Assembly: GCF_036345155.1 (NCBI RefSeq)
Contig: NZ_CP107772.1
Location: 10,354,001-10,418,000 of the forward strand
Source of the DNA: Streptomyces sp. NBC_00582
GTDB taxonomy: Bacteria; Actinomycetota; Actinomycetes; Streptomycetales; Streptomycetaceae
Direction: 5' to 3'
Length of the DNA stretch: 64,000 bases
Below the pieces are notes generated by a model. The model made no database searches, had not been told where the DNA came from, and saw only the letters and a program-made list of their open reading frames with translations. Positions 42,396-51,225 of the stretch are shown one piece after another; the first letter of the stretch is position 1; every line of letters begins with the position of its first letter. The position numbers and the translations under genes were made by a program.

Positions 42396-42901
42396 CTAGA
42401 GGTCGACGTATGTGTGGCGGACCAGGGCGCATGCCCAGAGGTCGTACGACTGGGCTTCCTTACTGGCGGAGGCGGCGAGCGTGTACGACGCGGCGGCGTC
42501 GGTGTAGCGGTTGCCGTCGAAGACCAGTTCTCCGGCAAGCTGGAAGAGGTCGCCGGCCGCGCTGCACAGGGCCTGGGATTCCGTCGCTGGTCGGCCGTCG
42601 AGGGTGTCGTTGAGCGTGGTGAGCTGGTCACGGACGATCGGGTACACGGAGCCCTTGGCGCGGGCGAGTTGGTACACCTGCCACAGGTGGCCGTTCATGC
42701 GCAGGAAGTCCTCGGACGTCCCACGCCGGGCTCCGTCGGCGAGGGCGGCATGTCGTCGGCGGGCAGGGCCACCAGGGCGCTGGTGACGGCTATGGCGCGC
42801 AGAAACTGGCGTCGGATCATGTCGTCGAGGTCCCCTGAGCCGTGGTGGTCGCGAGGCGGCGACGCTGCCGACTCCGGGCGGGCTGCTTGGGGCTGTCCCA
42901 C
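42396..42901 (-). pseudogene. XRE-type regulator, C-terminal part, frameshifted
   Basis: Minus-strand frame one gives LDDMIRRQFLRAIAVTSALV (about 42830-42770) and breaks near 42710; frame two continues MNGHLWQVYQLARAKGSVYP, VRDQLTTLNDTLDGRPATES and AASYTLAASASKEAQSYDLW to the stop at 42396. This is the TPR-like C terminus of the Streptomyces-type XRE regulators. The N-terminal helix-turn-helix is missing. Confidence 0.6.
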
Positions 42902-43046
42902 CAGGGCGTCGAGTTCGTCAGGGTCGAGGTGCAGCAGCTCGGCCAGCTGTGGCCGTAATGGCGGCTGGGGGGTGGTGGCCCGGGTCTCCCATCGGCGCGT
43001 ACAGCGAGTTCTGGTTCAAGAATGTACGCCGCTGGCCGGACCCTGG

Positions 43047-43391
43047 CCAGACATTCACATGTCGCCGACCCAGGGGGTGCAGGCCCATCTTGACCTGCAG
43101 CGAGGCGGTCCGGGTGGGGTGCTGTTGCCGATCCACTGGGGGACCTTCAACCTGGCGTTGCACGCGTGGGCGGAGCCGGGGGAGTGGACGAAGTACGAGG
43201 CCGAGGAGGCTGGTCAGGCGGTGGCGTTCCCGCGGCCGGGTGAGCCGTTCGAGCCGGCGGGGAGGCTGCCGGTGGAGGCGTGGTGGAGGGCGGTGTCCGG
43301 TCCAATCGCCCGTCCTTGGCGCCGTCCCCGACGCGCTGAGGGTGCGGCCGAGACGAGCAGGGGTGATCTCGACCTCGCGGGTGAGCGGTGA
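43047..43391 (+). pseudogene. UlaG/NAPE-PLD-like metallo-hydrolase, C-terminal fragment
   Basis: The frame reads DIHMSPTQGVQAHLDLQRGG, LLPIHWGTFNLALHAWAEPG and FPRPGEPFEPAG, the end of a metallo-beta-lactamase-fold phosphodiesterase with its last metal-binding His in PIHWGTF. The N-terminal HxHxDH part is absent. The stop overlaps a GTG at 43388. Confidence 0.65.
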
Positions 43392-43562
43392 CGTCGGTCG
43401 GGGACGAGCTTGGCGCGATGGTCCGGATGCTGGAGCGTCTTCCGGCTGGTGAGCTGGATCGGTTGCTGCTCGATTTGGGCGGGGCGTGGACTACCGGCTG
43501 GCACCCGCGCACCCGCACCCGGCGGTTTGGGACGACGCCGAATCCGCGGCACTGTGGCTGGT
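43388..43562 (+). pseudogene. Small frame joined to an esterase fragment
   Basis: GTG 43388 opens a helical stretch (MTSVGDELGAMVRMLERLPA, GELDRLLLDLGGA) of unknown family. From 43486 a different frame gives VDYRLAPAHPHPAVWDDAES followed by AALWL, the recognisable strand-helix after the oxyanion loop of acetyl-esterase-type alpha/beta hydrolases. Both are short remnants. Confidence 0.4.
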
Positions 43563-43696
43563 CGCGTGCGCTCTCGCCGCGCAAGGGCGCCGGCGTGATC
43601 GTAAGAACAAGTCGGGCGGTCCTGTACGAATGACGGGTACTGCGAGGCATGGCGCCCCGCGGTACCCATATCGCCGGATCGATCGTACCTCGACGG

Positions 43697-45076
43697 TCAC
43701 TCGGGAAGAAGCGCACCCGCCCGGCTGTCGTCGGCCGCTGCCTCGACCTCGCCCTCGTCCGGAAAGCGCGGCATCAGGAAGAGCAGGACGAGGCTGAGTG
43801 CCGACAACACGCTCGCGACGACCAGTGCGGCGCCGTATCCGCCTGTGCTCTCGGCCGACGCCTCCGTCAAGATCGGGAACAGGCCGATGCCGACGCAGAT
43901 GCTGATTGCCAGGGAGATGCCCTGGAGCTGGGCGAAGACCCGCAGCCCGAAGTAGCGGGACAGCAGGTACGGGCCGACCGTGGACTCCGCTCCCGTCATC
44001 AGGCCCAACACTCCCATCGAGAGGTAGAGCAGCCACACGCTTCCGTTGGCGAGGAAGATCATGAGCGTGCCTACCAGAAGGCACACCGAGAAGGGGACGA
44101 AATCCCGGGCACTCCTCGACCGGTCGAGGGTGAAACCCGCGAGAATCTGCCCGATGATCGATCCCACGAGCAGGACCGACACCGACAGTGCCACAGTCGT
44201 CGCCGAGTAGCCGCGGTCACCGAAGAGCGACACGGCGTTCAGGCGGACGCTCATCACCACGCCGACCGACAGGGCCAGCATGACGTTCAGGAGAAGCCAG
44301 GCGCGAGTGCGCAGGAACTTTCCGACCGGTATGCGGGAGCCGTCCAGTGCTTGCGGAAGGCCCGCCGCGGACTGCCTCTCGGCTGTTTCGGCCGTCTCCG
44401 CCGTCGGCGCCGGCTGGGAGAGCAGGAACACCTGGGCGGAGAAGGAGATCAGCAGGATGCTCGCGCCGATCACCAGCTCGGTCGTCCGCCAGCCGATCGC
44501 GTTGATGGACAGCTGGCACACCGGTGAGAGCACCGCCCCGCCCAGGCTGGCCGAGACACCGATGAGCAGCGAGTAACCCGATCCGCGATGGCGGGGGAAC
44601 CATTGCGCGACGACCTTGTAGACCACGCCGAAGATGGCGGTGTACCCGGCGAAGTTGGCCACCAGAAGAACCAGGATCAGTTGTACGGTGCTCGCGCCGA
44701 TGAGGCCGACTGCGCCGATTCCGAGCGCGTACACGGCCATGCCCGGTATCGCGATGACCCGGGCCCCCCAGCGGTCGACCATGCGACCGGCGAGGGGCAG
44801 GATGAACGGGGCGAGGATCGTCGGGATGTTGAAAGCGGTCAAGGTTTTCGACTGTGCCCAGCCGAAGTCGCTGGACATCGGTTTGACCATGAGCGTGACG
44901 GTCGTGCTGAGGGCCACGGGGCTGAAGAGCATGGCGATTACACAGGCGGCCCCGGCCTTCCACGCCGCCGCTGGATAGTGCCGGAGGCCGGAGAGGTACT
45001 CCCGCAGGGACGGTTTGGGGCGGGGCGGTGTTTCGAGCGGCAGGGTATCGGGGCTGGGCCGGTAAGCGGACATCAT
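43697..45076 (-). CDS. MFS transporter, 12-helix carboxylate/aromatic-acid type
   Basis: 459 residues from ATG 45076 (second ATG at 45073), with AGAAAGG seven bases upstream. Twelve hydrophobic segments in two sets of six are joined by a hydrophilic loop around residues 245-275. Loop 2-3 has the MFS motif A variant LAGRMVDRWGARVI. Composition and helix order resemble oxalate/formate and monocarboxylate antiporter relatives. A 15-bp palindrome shared with the TetR and aldehyde dehydrogenase promoters lies about 100 bp upstream, so the carrier probably imports the substrate of that pathway. Confidence 0.85.
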   Translation of the reverse strand: MMSAYRPSPDTLPLETPPRPKPSLREYLSGLRHYPAAAWKAGAACVIAMLFSPVALSTTVTLMVKPMSSDFGWAQSKTLTAFNIPTILAPFILPLAGRMVDRWGARVIAIPGMAVYALGIGAVGLIGASTVQLILVLLVANFAGYTAIFGVVYKVVAQWFPRHRGSGYSLLIGVSASLGGAVLSPVCQLSINAIGWRTTELVIGASILLISFSAQVFLLSQPAPTAETAETAERQSAAGLPQALDGSRIPVGKFLRTRAWLLLNVMLALSVGVVMSVRLNAVSLFGDRGYSATTVALSVSVLLVGSIIGQILAGFTLDRSRSARDFVPFSVCLLVGTLMIFLANGSVWLLYLSMGVLGLMTGAESTVGPYLLSRYFGLRVFAQLQGISLAISICVGIGLFPILTEASAESTGGYGAALVVASVLSALSLVLLFLMPRFPDEGEVEAAADDSRAGALLPE

Positions 45077-45172
45077 TGTCCTTTCTCGCACAGGCACGGG
45101 GTTTCGCCGTGCTCCAGGCGTAGCGGCCGACAGAGAACGGCTCGCAGGCGGCGATGAGCGCCGCAATGCTGA

Positions 45173-45187
45173 ACTGTACGGACCAGT
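45173..45187. promoter_or_regulatory. TetR-type operator, site A
   Basis: ACTGTACGGACCAGT: arms ACTG/CAGT around N-ACGGA-N. The same 15-base pattern occurs at 51153-51167 and 56136-56150. Confidence 0.6.
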
Positions 45188-45494
45188 GCAGTATCTAGGT
45201 CAAGGTCTCTGCATGAGCAATGTGAGTGGCAGGGCCGTCCGGCGGCCTTCGTCAACGGCCGGGGGAGGGGGAGGATTCGGACGGCTCCCGGTGGCGAAGT
45301 TGCAGCCTGCCCGGCCCACGCCGGGCGGCCCGGCTCCTGCCACCAGGAACGCAGGCCGGACCTCGCCGCCGGCGCCGATGGCTCTGGCGTACCGACGATC
45401 GACTGACTTTCGACATCACCCTTGATTATCGATAATTCTGAAATTACCGTCTGGCCCAGGTGTCCGAGCGGAGTCGTACGCGAACAGGAGTCGA
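45188..45494. promoter_or_regulatory. Divergent control region between MFS and FAH-family genes
   Basis: No gene is supported in these 307 bases. The AT-rich palindrome ATTATCGATAAT (45425-45436), 59 bases before the FAH-family start, is a candidate operator for a second regulator, possibly the GntR protein at 49072. A frame that stays open from 45186 to 45425 is low-complexity and has no ribosome binding site. Confidence 0.4.
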
Positions 45495-46367
45495 ATGGTG
45501 AGGATTGCCAGTTATGAAGGCCGGCTGACCCTGCTGGTGGACGGCGGCGGTATCGATGTCGCGACGGCGACCGGTGGGTCGTTCACGCCCGACGTGCTGG
45601 ACGCGATCGAGCGCTGGGACGAGCTGACCGAGGTGGCGGCAGGGCTGCGCGGGCCGGTGCGGCCGGTGGATCCGGCCCGGCTGGACGCGCCGGTGCGGCT
45701 GCCCCGTCAGGTGTTCGCAGTAGGGCTCAACTACCGCGATCACGCCGCGGAGGCCGGCATCCGGGAGCTGCCGACAGCCCCGCCCGTCTTCACGAAGTTC
45801 CCCGTCTGCGTCACCGGCCCCGAGGCGACGGTGACGCTTCCCAGCACGGACGTCGACTACGAGGCCGAGCTGGTGGTGGTGATCGGCCGGCGTGCCGAAC
45901 ACATCGCCGAGGGAGTCGCCTGGGGTCACGTGGCCGGGCTGATGGTGGGCCAGGACCTGTCGGAACGGAAGGTTCAGCTGGCCGGCCCGGTGCCTCAGTT
46001 CTCGCTCGGCAAGTCGTTTCCCGGCTTCGGGCCGACCGGCCCCGCCATCGTCTCGCCGGACGAGTTCGCCGACCCAGACGCCCTCGAAATAGGTTGTTCA
46101 GTGGCGGACTGGGTCCTCCAGTCGGGCAACACGAAAGACATGATCTTCCCCGTTCCCGAGCTGATCGCGCGCTTGTCGCGCGTCTGCCCGCTGCTGCCGG
46201 GAGACCTGATCTTCACCGGCACGCCCGCCGGGGTGGGCATGAGCCACACCCCGCCGCGGTTCCTGCGCCCCGGCGAGACGCTGACGACCTTCGTGGAGAC
46301 CGTCGGGACGATCCACACGACCTTCACCGTCGGCCCCGGTCACGACGAGGCCGCACCGGAGGAATGA
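45495..46367 (+). CDS. Fumarylacetoacetate-hydrolase-family protein
   Basis: 290 residues from ATG 45495. The C-terminal large domain is complete: FAVGLNYRDHAAEAG, VFTKFPVCVTGP, the metal ligands in DYEAELVVVIG and GQDLSERKVQLAG, LGKSFPGFGPTGPAIV and DLIFTGTPAGVGM. Family members hydrolyse acylpyruvates (C-C bond), decarboxylate oxaloacetate or hydrate 2-oxopent-4-enoate. In an operon with an acetoacetyl-CoA-synthetase-type enzyme, release of a 3-oxoacid such as acetoacetate from an acylpyruvate-like compound is a reasonable inference. Confidence 0.9.
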   Translation: MVRIASYEGRLTLLVDGGGIDVATATGGSFTPDVLDAIERWDELTEVAAGLRGPVRPVDPARLDAPVRLPRQVFAVGLNYRDHAAEAGIRELPTAPPVFTKFPVCVTGPEATVTLPSTDVDYEAELVVVIGRRAEHIAEGVAWGHVAGLMVGQDLSERKVQLAGPVPQFSLGKSFPGFGPTGPAIVSPDEFADPDALEIGCSVADWVLQSGNTKDMIFPVPELIARLSRVCPLLPGDLIFTGTPAGVGMSHTPPRFLRPGETLTTFVETVGTIHTTFTVGPGHDEAAPEE

Positions 46368-46390
46368 CGACGCCGCATCGGAGAGACGAC

Positions 46391-46675
46391 ATGGCACTGC
46401 ACGGGCTCGGGATCATCACCGTCGGCGTCCCCGACGTGGCCACGACGGCCAACTGTTACCAGAACTTCGGACTCGCCCTCTCCACGCCCGGCGATGGCGG
46501 CACCGCCGGCCTGTCCACCATGGACGGCGGCGACTGCGTCGTCGACGACCAGCTCTGGACACCGCAGGACCGGACCGGCGCCCGCGCGCTCGCCAGATGG
46601 GGGCCGCCGCCGCCCCCGTCGTTCCTGGAGCCCGAAGGCCTGGCCGAGCTCATGACGGGTAGGCACAGCCGATGA
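46391..46675 (+). pseudogene. VOC-family protein fragment
   Basis: From ATG 46391 (GGAGAGACG before it) 94 codons start like an extradiol dioxygenase N-terminal half (MALHGLGIITVGVPDVATTA, YQNFGLALS) and end abruptly. A full enzyme is about 300 residues and its metal-binding half is missing. The stop overlaps the next gene's ATG (ATGA at 46672). It is probably an internal-deletion remnant that still couples translation of the ligase, but a small functional VOC protein cannot be excluded. Confidence 0.55.
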
Positions 46676-48684
46676 GCCGACCGCTGTACGAACTGCCCCC
46701 AAGGATCCGGCGTGAGACACGGGCCGCCGGTTACCTCGACTGGCTACGGGAGTCCCGGGGCCTGTCCCTGCCCGGCTGGGAGGAACTGTGGCGGTGGTCG
46801 GTCACCGACCCGGAGGGATTCTGGGGATCGTTGTGGGACCACTTCGGCATCGGGTCGCGGGCCCCGTACGACTGCGTCCTGGCCGATCCCCGCATGCCCG
46901 GCGCCGTATGGTTTCCCGGAGTACGGATCAACTACGCCGAGCACTGCCTCGGGGACGCGGAGGACGCCCAGCGCACCGCGGTCCTCGCCCGCTCGGAGAC
47001 GCGTGGACCCGTCCGGCTGTCGTACGCCGACCTGCGTGACCAGGTCGCCCGCGCCCGAGAAGGTCTGAGGCGGCTGGGCGTCGGCAAGGGCGACCGGGTC
47101 GTGTCCTGTCTGCCCAACATCCCCGAGGCGGTTGTCGCCTACCTCGCCACCGCGAGCCTGGGCGCGGTCTGGGCCTCCTGCGCTCCGGAGTTCGGCGTGC
47201 CGAGCGTGATCGACCGGTTCGGCCAGCTCGAACCGAAGGTCCTGCTGGCCGTCCCGGGCTACGTCTACGGCGGGAAGCAGATTGACCGGCGGGCCGAAGT
47301 GGCGCGCATCCGCGCGGCCCTGCCGAGCGTCGAGCGGGTCGTCGACGTGCCGTACGGCCCCGGCACGCTGCCGGACGCGGTCGGCTGGGACGCCCTGCTC
47401 GCCGATTCCGGGCCACTGGTCTTCGAGCCGGTGCCGTTCGACCATCCGCTGTGCGTGCTGTTCTCCTCCGGCACCACGGGAAAGCCCAAGGCGATCGTGC
47501 ACGGCCACGGGGGGATCCTGCTCGAACACCTCAAGAGCCTGGCACTGCACTGGGACCTGCGGGCCGGCGACCGCATGCTGTGGTTTACCACCACGGGCTG
47601 GATGATGTGGCAGGTCCTCGTTTCCTGCCTGCTCACGCGCGCCTCGATCGTGCTCCTTGACGGCAACCCGCTCCACCCCGACCTGCGGCACCAGTGGCGG
47701 GTGGCCGAAGAGACCCGCGCCACCCACTTCGGGTCCAGCCCCGGCTATCTCATGGCCTGCCGGAAGGCAGGGGTGCGACCGGCCGAGGAGTTCGACCTGT
47801 CCGCCGTACGACACCTGCCCGTCGCCGGGAGTCCGCTGCCGGCCGAGGGGTTCCGGTGGATCCACGAGCAGTTCGGCGACACCGTTCTGCTCAACGTCGG
47901 CAGCGGCGGCACCGACGTCTGCACCGGTCTCGTCCAGGGTTCGCCGCTGCAGCCGGTGTGGGAGGGCGAGATGTCGGGGCCCGCGCTCGGCGTGCACGCT
48001 CAGGCGTTCGATCCCCGGGGCGAGCCCGTGGTCGGCCGGCTGGGGGAACTGGTCGTCATCGCGCCGATGCCGTCCATGCCGGTCGGACTGTGGGGCGACG
48101 ACCCCGGGGCGAGCCGCTACCGCGCCACCTACTTCGACCGGTACCCGGGCATCTGGCGGCACGGCGACTGGATCCGCTTCGGCGAGGACCGCGGCTGTGT
48201 CATCACCGGCCGTTCCGACGCCACCCTCAACCGCGGCGGGGTGCGGCTCGGCACCGCGGAGTTCTACCGGGTCGTCGAGGAGATGCCCGAGATCGACGAC
48301 AGCCTCGTCGTCCATCTGGAGGACCCGGAGGGCGGCCCCGGGGAGCTGGCGCTGTTCGTCGTCACACGGCAGTCGCTGGACGAGGTCCTGCGGGACCGGC
48401 TGAAGGCCGCCATCCGCTCGGCGCTGTCGCCCCGGCACGTCCCGGACACCGTCGAGGCAGTCCCCGCCATCCCCTACAACCGTACCGGCAAGAAGCTCGA
48501 GGTCCCCGTCAAGCGCATCCTGCGCGGAGCCGACCCGGACGACGTCGTCGCCCCCGGCTCGATCAGCGATCCGGCCTCGCTCGACGCGTTCGTCGCCATG
48601 GCCCGGCGCCGTCGGGTTCCTGTGCGCCTCGCCGCACCGTCGACGAGCGCGCCACCTACCAACCCACCGAACAGCAAGGAGTGA
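46672..48684 (+). CDS. Acetoacetyl-CoA synthetase-type ligase
   Basis: 670-residue adenylate-forming enzyme of the acetoacetate-CoA ligase branch (ACAS N-terminal segment WEELWRWSVTDPEGFWGSLW, then VWFPGVRINYAEHCL). The AMP-binding P-loop is FSSGTTGKPKAIVHGHGG; the branch-typical TTTGWMMWQVLVSCLL and NVGSGGTDVCTG follow. The C-terminal catalytic lysine region is YNRTGKKLEVPVKR. It activates a 3-oxoacid to its CoA thioester with ATP. It is coupled to the VOC fragment by ATGA and lies in the FAH-family operon, so it likely captures the acid released by that hydrolase. Confidence 0.9.
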   Translation: MSRPLYELPPRIRRETRAAGYLDWLRESRGLSLPGWEELWRWSVTDPEGFWGSLWDHFGIGSRAPYDCVLADPRMPGAVWFPGVRINYAEHCLGDAEDAQRTAVLARSETRGPVRLSYADLRDQVARAREGLRRLGVGKGDRVVSCLPNIPEAVVAYLATASLGAVWASCAPEFGVPSVIDRFGQLEPKVLLAVPGYVYGGKQIDRRAEVARIRAALPSVERVVDVPYGPGTLPDAVGWDALLADSGPLVFEPVPFDHPLCVLFSSGTTGKPKAIVHGHGGILLEHLKSLALHWDLRAGDRMLWFTTTGWMMWQVLVSCLLTRASIVLLDGNPLHPDLRHQWRVAEETRATHFGSSPGYLMACRKAGVRPAEEFDLSAVRHLPVAGSPLPAEGFRWIHEQFGDTVLLNVGSGGTDVCTGLVQGSPLQPVWEGEMSGPALGVHAQAFDPRGEPVVGRLGELVVIAPMPSMPVGLWGDDPGASRYRATYFDRYPGIWRHGDWIRFGEDRGCVITGRSDATLNRGGVRLGTAEFYRVVEEMPEIDDSLVVHLEDPEGGPGELALFVVTRQSLDEVLRDRLKAAIRSALSPRHVPDTVEAVPAIPYNRTGKKLEVPVKRILRGADPDDVVAPGSISDPASLDAFVAMARRRRVPVRLAAPSTSAPPTNPPNSKE

Positions 48685-48685
48685 C

Positions 48686-49057
48686 ATGAGTACGGCAGCA
48701 TTGTTGCCCATCGCGATCCTCGGAGCCGGCATCGGCGGTCTGGCCGCGGCCGGCAGGCTGCGGGCGGAAGGCTGTGACGTCGAGGTGTACGACCAGGCGG
48801 CCGTCAAACGGGAACGCTGCGCCGCGCTCGGCCTGCGCGCCAGCACGGTACGGATCCTGGAGGACTGGGGCCTGGACGGCACGTACGAGTCGTACGTGTA
48901 CCCCTTCGACGCCCGCGCCGCCGCGCGCCCCGCTCCCCGCCGAGATCCAGCGCATGTCTCGCGAGATGTCGCCGTTCCTCCGGCTGCAGCCGGCCGCCCC
49001 CGAGGCGTCCCGGTGGCCACGGCGGTGAAGCCCGAAGACCCGAGCACGAGAACGTAA
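48686..49057 (+). pseudogene. FAD-monooxygenase N-terminal fragment
   Basis: ATG 48686, one base after the ligase stop, opens LPIAILGAGIGGLAAAGRLR and DVEVYDQAAVKRERCAALGL, a Rossmann FAD-binding start of a class A hydroxylase. Homology ends after about 75 residues (LEDWGLDGTYESYVYP), and the remaining codons are low-complexity. The DG and GD motifs are absent, so it cannot be active. Confidence 0.65.
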
Positions 49058-49071
49058 GGCAGTATGGGCCC

Positions 49072-49803
49072 ATGCCGGCAACCGACGCAGCGGTCACCCG
49101 AACGGAACGCGCCTACCAGCAGATCCGGACCGACATCCTGGCGGGCCGCCTCAGGCCGGGCTCGCCACTGCGCCTGGCCGCCCTGGCCGGTGAGTTCTCG
49201 GTCAGCATGTCCGTCGTACGGGAGGCGCTGAACCGTCTGAGCGGGCACGGACTGGTCACGACGACGCCGAACCAGGGTTTCCGGGTCACCCCGCTCTCCC
49301 GCGCCGACCTGGAAGACCTCACCGCACTGCGCCTCACCCTGGAGTGCCAGGCCCTGGCGGGCTCCATCGCCTCCGCCGACGTCCGCTGGGAGGGCGAGGT
49401 GGTCTCGGCCCACCACGTGCTGGAACGAACGCCGATCTCCGACGGCCGGTCGCCGGGCGCGAGCGACGAGTGGACCGAGGCACACGCCGCGTTCCACGAC
49501 GCCCTCGTCGCGGCCTGCGGCAGGCCACGCCTGCTCGCACTGGTGCGGTCCCTGCGGGACACCGCCGAGGTGTACCGGCAGTGGGCCGGTCCGCTGGGTG
49601 AGAAGCGCGGCCGCGATGTCGAGGTCGAGCACCGTGCCCTGATGGAGCTCGCAACCGCACGACGCACCGAAGACGCGGTCGAGGCCCTGCGCGCGCACAT
49701 CCAGCGCACTACCGACATCCTGCTCGCGCAGGATATTGCCGGGACCGACGCCGTGCCCGCCGGCGACGCTCGGGGCAGCCATGGCGCGATCCTCCTCCGG
49801 TGA
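49072..49803 (+). CDS. GntR-family regulator, FCD subfamily
   Basis: 243 residues. The winged helix is AYQQIRTDILAGRLRPGSPL, LAALAGEFSVSMSVVREALN and GLVTTTPNQGFRV. The FCD ligand-binding domain (ADLEDLTALRLTLECQALAG, EAHAAFHDALVAACGRPRLL, EHRALMELATARRTEDAVEA) contains the Asp/His metal set (D, H of HAAFHDAL, H of VEHRAL). Such proteins repress catabolic operons and sense carboxylic acids. It follows the FAH/ligase operon and may control it. ATG 49072 has no strong ribosome binding site. Confidence 0.88.
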   Translation: MPATDAAVTRTERAYQQIRTDILAGRLRPGSPLRLAALAGEFSVSMSVVREALNRLSGHGLVTTTPNQGFRVTPLSRADLEDLTALRLTLECQALAGSIASADVRWEGEVVSAHHVLERTPISDGRSPGASDEWTEAHAAFHDALVAACGRPRLLALVRSLRDTAEVYRQWAGPLGEKRGRDVEVEHRALMELATARRTEDAVEALRAHIQRTTDILLAQDIAGTDAVPAGDARGSHGAILLR

Positions 49804-50130
49804 CTCGATGGTCGACCGGCTCGTGCGGACACTGGAGGGGTTCGGTCCGCAGACGCCGGTCCTGACAGTCAGTGAGCTGTCCGCGCGGGCATGACTGCCG
49901 CTGTCCACCACTTCCAGCCTGGTAAACCAGCTGGTCCACCGCTGGCTGCTCGCCCGGGACGCGGCTCGCCGCGTGCGGATCGGCGTCCGGATGTGGGAGC
50001 CGGCGTCGCGGGCGTCGCCGGCCCTGGGGCTGCGCAGTGCGGCGATGCCGTTCCTGGAGGATCTGCACGCCGTGGTGGGCCACCACGCCCAGACAGGGGT
50101 GCTGGAACCCGATCCTGCCGATGTCCAGCA
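49781..50130 (+). pseudogene. IclR-family regulator, frameshifted
   Basis: ATG 49781 gives MVDRLVRTLEGFGPQTPVLT then VSELSARA and a TGA; one base on, the frame continues LPLSTTSSLVNQLVHRWLLA, RRVRIGVRMWEPASRASPAL and AAMPFLEDLHAVVGHHAQTG. This is the helix-turn-helix and the beginning of the effector domain of an IclR repressor. The rest is replaced by oxidoreductase sequence at about 50140. Confidence 0.7.
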
Positions 50131-50140
50131 CGCCGAGCTG

Positions 50141-50300
50141 CTCGGTACGCCGTGGACCCTGCTGTACGGCGGCCGCACCCGGTCGTCGATGGCCTTCCTC
50201 CCGGCGCTGGAGAAGTACGGCGAGCGCGTCGAGGTCCGCCCGCAGGACGAGTGACGAGTAGGGCCTCCTCGACCTGAGCGCCGCCCTGTGGAATCCGTTC
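50141..50300 (+). pseudogene. Phthalate-dioxygenase-reductase-like fragment
   Basis: In the same frame as the IclR remnant, PWTLLYGGRTRSSMAFLPAL, EKYGERVEVRPQDE, then a stop and, shifted, GLLDLSAAL. This is the NAD-binding segment of VanB/phthalate dioxygenase reductase-type ferredoxin reductases (LLYGGRSRASMAFLDEL-like). Flavin and 2Fe-2S parts are missing. It indicates that a Rieske-type demethylase system once lay here. Confidence 0.6.
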
Positions 50301-50351
50301 TCCGGAGCGGAGTGTGAGGCGGTGTCTGCGTCGGGAGAACGCGGGGGCGGG

Positions 50352-51062
50352 TCAGTGTGTGCGCGGCTCTGCGGTCCAGGGGAAGATGTCGCCGACCGTG
50401 CGAAGGGGCGCTTCGGGCAGCACTTCGGGGTCCCGCGAGCGCAGGGCGCGCAGGAACAGGGTGGTAGTCCAGCGGGCGTGCGCGGTCAGTCGGGCCGTGT
50501 CGAGATGCGGCTTCGGGGTCAACAGGGCGTCCATCTGCGGGCTGGCCGCCGCCATGCGGACGAACATCGCGGCGTACGCGTGGGCGTCCCGCAGCGTGTA
50601 GCCGTGCCGTCGGCCGTCCTCCAGCAGCGTCGCGGCCACGACATCGACGACGTGCGGCACGCCGAGCGTGCGCAGTGCCGCGGTCAGTTCGGGGCGGCGG
50701 GTTGTCTCCGTGGCCATGACGCGGACGAGGGCGAGGAACTGCGGGCCGGTCGTCGCCTCGAGAAGCTTGGTGACGATGTGCGTCAGCCTCTCCTGCGGGT
50801 CGTCGACGGATGAAAGCATCGCCTGGTCGAGGTCGAAGTCCAGCGAGGAGCCGCCGCGCTCGATTACGGCGCGGAAGAGTTCCACCTTGTCGCCGAAGTG
50901 GGCGTAGACGGTGGTCTTCGAGACGCCTGCCTGGGCCGCGACGGCATCCATTGACGTCTGGTCGAAGCCGCGGGCGAGGAACACCTCGACGGCAGCGTCG
51001 AGTACGGTCTCCCGCTTGCCCCGGGACCCCGTCGTCTTGCGGGGGTGTCCCTTGACCGTCAT
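50352..51062 (-). CDS. TetR-family repressor, likely local regulon controller
   Basis: 236 residues from ATG 51062, preceded by AAGGAGGAG; a longer frame to 51086 lacks support. The N-terminal helix-turn-helix is TVLDAAVEVFLARGFDQTSM, DAVAAQAGVSKTTVYAHFGD, and the C-terminal helical domain (TetR_C of the AcrR/AefR type) follows. It is divergent from the two-component monooxygenase operon. The intergenic region holds the ACTGGACGGTGCAGT palindrome, also found before the MFS carrier and the aldehyde dehydrogenase. Autoregulation and control of all three units is the simplest reading. Confidence 0.88.
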   Translation of the reverse strand: MTVKGHPRKTTGSRGKRETVLDAAVEVFLARGFDQTSMDAVAAQAGVSKTTVYAHFGDKVELFRAVIERGGSSLDFDLDQAMLSSVDDPQERLTHIVTKLLEATTGPQFLALVRVMATETTRRPELTAALRTLGVPHVVDVVAATLLEDGRRHGYTLRDAHAYAAMFVRMAAASPQMDALLTPKPHLDTARLTAHARWTTTLFLRALRSRDPEVLPEAPLRTVGDIFPWTAEPRTH

Positions 51063-51152
51063 CTCGCTCCTCCTTGGCCCGCTCACTCCGCAGGTGCCCG
51101 TACTGCTTCGCCTGTTGACCTGGAAGGGACCCTATCGTACCGTCGATGTTGT

Positions 51153-51167
51153 ACTGGACGGTGCAGT
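51153..51167. promoter_or_regulatory. TetR-type operator, site B
   Basis: ACTGGACGGTGCAGT in the region between the TetR gene and the monooxygenase operon, 59 bases before the latter's ATG. Same pattern as sites A (45173) and C (56136). Confidence 0.65.
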
Positions 51168-51225
51168 TCAATTTCGAGTCTGCCGGGACGGCACCGACCC
51201 CCGGAATCCCTGAAGGAGCCGCCTG

